A DNA stretch of 6,492 nucleotides, taken from assembly GCA_031264875.1 (NCBI GenBank), contig JAISDK010000041.1, positions 1-6,492 on the forward strand. Reading direction: 5' to 3'. The notes under the pieces were generated by a model. It made no database searches. It saw only the letters and a program-made list of their open reading frames with translations, and had not been told where the DNA came from. Shown piece after piece: positions 3,875-6,492 of the stretch (its first letter is position 1; each line of letters opens with the position of its first letter). Made by a program: the position numbers and the translations under genes. This stretch comes from Prevotellaceae bacterium. Lineage in GTDB: Bacteria; Bacteroidota; Bacteroidia; Bacteroidales; UBA932.

Positions 3875-6118
3875 ATGAATACAAGCAAAACAGTCAAAAA
3901 AACATTTCCCGTACTTCAAATGGGCTGCGCTGCCTGCGCAGTGAAAATCGAAAAAAGCATACAAAAACAGGCCGGAGTCGTAAACGCTTCGGTAAACTTT
4001 GCCACAGCCACAGCTACGGTTGAGTACAATCCCGATACCGTATCGCCAAACGATATGCGGAATGTCGTCAGGGACGTTGGTTACGACATGCTTGCCGGTG
4101 AAGACGGCGCTGAAGAAGATGAAGAAGACGTCGGCGAAGCGCTGGAAGAAATCCGTAAAAAGAATCTTGACGTCCTGAAATATAATCTTGTATGGTCGTC
4201 GGTATTATCCGTACCCGTGTTTATAACAGGCATGTTTTTCATGAATATGCCATACGCCAGCTGGATTATGTGTCTGCTGTCCACACCTGTGATTTTCCTG
4301 TGTGGCCGAAGCTTTTACATCAATGCGTGGAAACAGGCCATGCATCACTCTGTCAATATGGACACACTTGTTGCAATGAGCACGGGCATTGCCTGGCTGT
4401 TCAGCGTTTTCAATACGCTGTTTCCCGGTTTCTGGATCGAAAGGGGAATCCATCCGCATGTTTACTTTGAAGCTGCTGCCGTGATTATTACTTTCATCCT
4501 TCTCGGACGTTTTCTGGAGGACAAAGCCAAAGCAGGGACTTCGGCTGCGATAAAAAAGCTGACGGGACTGCAACCCAAAACCGTTACAGTCGCAAGCCGG
4601 AAAGGAAACCGGGTTTATCATACTCAAGTCCCTGTGGCAAAGATAGCCGCCGGTGCAATTATTCTTGCGCATCCCGGCGAAAGGATAGCCGCCGACGGAA
4701 CTGTGACCGGGGGAAGCTCCTTTGTGGACGAAAGCATGCTGAGCGGAGAACCCGTGCCTGTTTTTAAACAGCATGGCGATAATGTGTTTGCCGGAGCGGT
4801 CAATCAAAAGGGCAGTTTCGAGTACCGGGCTGTAAAGACAGGTAAAAACACTTTGCTTGCCCAGATTATCACTATGGTACAGGATGCGCAGGGCAGCAAG
4901 GCGCCCGTACAGAAACTGGTAGATAAAATTGTCGGGATCTTTGTCCCCGCAGTAATCGGCATAGCAGCGGCTTCATTCGTTATCTGGACGATATTCGGGG
5001 GAGAAGCGGGGTTTAGCAACGGCTTGCTTGCCATGGTCACAACGCTGATTGTGGCCTGTCCCTGCGCTCTGGGACTGGCTACGCCCATGGCAATTATGGT
5101 TGGAACAGGTAAGTGCGCGGACAGGAGAATACTTGTCAGGGATGCGGAAAGCCTCGAAACGGCGCGGAAAGTCAATGCGATAGCGCTGGACAAAACCGGA
5201 ACGCTAACCGAAGGACGACCGTCGGTAACGGATGTTGTATGGCTCAATGGAGACGACAGCAAAAAGAACGCCCTGTACAGCCTTGAAAAACGTTCGGAGC
5301 ATCCTTTGGCTGAAGCAATAGCAAGTTATTTTGACGGACTGTCACCCGACACGGTCGATGATTTTGAAAGCCTGACGGGCGAAGGTGTAAGGGGTACTAT
5401 CGACGGACGGATTTATTATGCGGGAAACCGCAGTCTCATGCTTGAAAACCGAATATCCATTGACGTACAGCTCGCCGGGGAAGCCGACAGACTGGGCAGA
5501 CAGGCGAAAACCGCAGTATGGTTTGCCGACGGACGGAATGTAATTGCCGTGATCGGTATTGCCGACAGGATCAGGGAAACGGCAAAAACCGCTGTCGGAC
5601 AGTTGCAGTCGGCAGGTATTGAAGTGTATATGCTTACGGGAGACGGCGAGGCTGCTGCGGGCGCAATAGCTGAAAGTCTCGGAATCCGAAACTGCGAATC
5701 AGGTATGATGCCGCATCAAAAAGCCTTATTTGTAAAACAGTTACAGTCGGAAGGCAAAGTTGTGGCAATGGTTGGCGACGGTATCAACGACAGCGCCGCC
5801 CTTGCTCAGGCCGACTTGAGTATTGCAATGGGAACGGGAAGCGATATTGCCATTGACGTCGCCAAAATGACAATTATTTCGCCCGACCTGACGAAAATCC
5901 CGGAAGCAATAAGCCTCTCCGTCAGGATTGTCAGAACGGTACGCCAAAATCTCTTCTGGGCTTTTATCTATAATTTTATCAGCATCCCCATAGCTGCCGG
6001 TATTCTTTATCCGTTCAACGGATTTCTGCTCGACCCGATGATCGCCGGCATGGCAATGGCTTTGAGTAGCATAAGCGTGGTTGCCAACAGCTTTTTATCT
6101 ATACGTGGGGGTAAATGA
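3875..6118 (+). CDS. copA: Cu(+)-exporting P1B-type ATPase CopA
   Basis: The 747-residue protein pumps Cu(+) from the cytoplasm across the inner membrane using ATP. One N-terminal heavy-metal domain (about 8-72) has the copper-binding MGCAACA motif (Cys18, Cys21). A very acidic linker (about 76-92) leads to eight predicted membrane helices. Signature motifs are all intact: SGE actuator loop (290-292), CPC transmembrane metal site (395-397), phosphorylated Asp in DKTGT (Asp439), HP of the nucleotide domain (His476-Pro477), TGD (588-590), GDGIND (634-639), and the copper-specific N692...YN (699-700) and MALSS (728-732). These last motifs mark the P1B-1 Cu(+)/Ag(+) group rather than zinc/cadmium pumps. 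I chose ATG 3875; an in-frame TTG at 3842 would add only 11 residues. No copZ or csoR/cueR neighbour is visible. The gene may be read from the tRNA promoter or from an unrecognised one, and it converges on the next gene with a 36-base gap. Confidence 0.96.
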   Translation: MNTSKTVKKTFPVLQMGCAACAVKIEKSIQKQAGVVNASVNFATATATVEYNPDTVSPNDMRNVVRDVGYDMLAGEDGAEEDEEDVGEALEEIRKKNLDVLKYNLVWSSVLSVPVFITGMFFMNMPYASWIMCLLSTPVIFLCGRSFYINAWKQAMHHSVNMDTLVAMSTGIAWLFSVFNTLFPGFWIERGIHPHVYFEAAAVIITFILLGRFLEDKAKAGTSAAIKKLTGLQPKTVTVASRKGNRVYHTQVPVAKIAAGAIILAHPGERIAADGTVTGGSSFVDESMLSGEPVPVFKQHGDNVFAGAVNQKGSFEYRAVKTGKNTLLAQIITMVQDAQGSKAPVQKLVDKIVGIFVPAVIGIAAASFVIWTIFGGEAGFSNGLLAMVTTLIVACPCALGLATPMAIMVGTGKCADRRILVRDAESLETARKVNAIALDKTGTLTEGRPSVTDVVWLNGDDSKKNALYSLEKRSEHPLAEAIASYFDGLSPDTVDDFESLTGEGVRGTIDGRIYYAGNRSLMLENRISIDVQLAGEADRLGRQAKTAVWFADGRNVIAVIGIADRIRETAKTAVGQLQSAGIEVYMLTGDGEAAAGAIAESLGIRNCESGMMPHQKALFVKQLQSEGKVVAMVGDGINDSAALAQADLSIAMGTGSDIAIDVAKMTIISPDLTKIPEAISLSVRIVRTVRQNLFWAFIYNFISIPIAAGILYPFNGFLLDPMIAGMAMALSSISVVANSFLSIRGGK

Positions 6119-6154
6119 ATGATGAAAGCATTACCCACATCAGGATCTCTGAAT

Positions 6155-6492
6155 TTATAATGTAAATCCTTTTCGCGGATTGGCGCGTACTTCTTCTTCG
6201 ACACGTTCAGTCTCGTCCATCACTTCCTTGTCGTCCAGTATAATAAATTCGCCATGCTGGTGCAATACCCGTCCGTCGCCGCTTGTCGGCACGGCTTTGG
6301 CAGCGTCTTTTTCACGGATTACCACTCCGTCGATAAAGAGTTGCAGGATGCTTGATTCGCTGTGCAGTAAAGTCAGAGGAACGTCCGATTTGTTATCCTG
6401 CTGAATATCGCGCAGGCGGAGCGTTTCGATCACCGAGCCTTGCTGAATATGAATGGTCGGAGCGGCGCCCGGCATCCATTCGCTGCGGTAAA
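6155..6492 (-). CDS. C-terminal part of an unrecognised protein
   Basis: A minus-strand frame is open from the window edge to a TAA at 6157-6155, giving 111 visible residues; the ATG at 6475-6473 is probably internal because the frame continues upstream of it (YRSEW). I do not recognise the family. The visible part alternates hydrophobic and polar residues (TIHIQQGSVIETLRLRDI, SSILQLFIDGVVI), suggesting beta strands. It ends in a charged, probably helical tail (DDKEVMDETERVEEEVRA) with no membrane segment. Synonymous-looking coding composition, an uninterrupted frame and a tidy convergent layout with copA support a real gene. No terminator hairpin lies in the 36-base gap between the two stops. 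Confidence 0.7.
   Translation of the reverse strand, partial: YRSEWMPGAAPTIHIQQGSVIETLRLRDIQQDNKSDVPLTLLHSESSILQLFIDGVVIREKDAAKAVPTSGDGRVLHQHGEFIILDDKEVMDETERVEEEVRANPRKGFTL

Noticed and set aside
4205..5262. Minus-strand frames of 200 and 152 codons inside copA
   Set aside because: They are shadows of copA, whose plus-strand product contains every P-type ATPase motif in order.
6119..6180. Bidirectional terminator between copA and the converging gene
   Set aside because: Only a 5-base AATCC/GGATT pairing was found, and it lies inside the minus-strand coding region without a T-tract at the right place.

Overview
The window looks like chromosomal DNA from a member of the Bacteroidota. The main reason is the promoter type: two clear matches to the TAnnTTTG -7 element used by that phylum lie just upstream of genes, TACCTTTG before a tRNA and TACATTTG before a membrane sulfatase. 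Genes also start after A/T-rich leaders without Shine-Dalgarno sequences, and the tRNA does not encode its CCA end. I cannot name the genus.

Layout: (1) 1-36 may hold the first 12 codons of a minus-strand gene leaving the window. (2) 37-682 is intergenic and full of palindromes, including a 48-base near-perfect hairpin with a decayed second copy, three 18-base palindromes of 8+2+8 form, and, at its end, the promoter of the next gene. (3) 683-2653 (+) encodes a five-helix membrane protein with an extracytoplasmic sulfatase / lipoteichoic-acid-synthase-like domain. (4) 2654-3743 has no credible gene but is the most unusual part of the window. It holds two arrays of 42-base units in opposite orientation (A and B) that share a 24-base linker but carry different, internally compensated 18-base palindromes. 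Array B lies inside a pair of perfect 37-base inverted repeats. A mirror-ordered set of hairpins follows. (5) 3744-3816 is tRNA-Thr(CGT) with its own promoter. (6) 3875-6118 (+) is a complete Cu(+)-exporting P1B-type ATPase (CopA). (7) 6155-6492 (-) is the C-terminal part of an unrecognised protein converging on copA.

The three substantial protein-coding genes show no obvious shared pathway. The sulfatase probably modifies an envelope lipid or glycan and CopA detoxifies copper; no copper chaperone or regulator is visible. The notable biology is in the non-coding spacers. Paired base changes between arrays A and B imply that the palindromes are maintained as structures (RNA hairpins, cruciforms or protein sites) rather than as fixed sequence. 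Whether they are REP/MITE-type elements, terminator arrays or something undescribed cannot be settled from one window.
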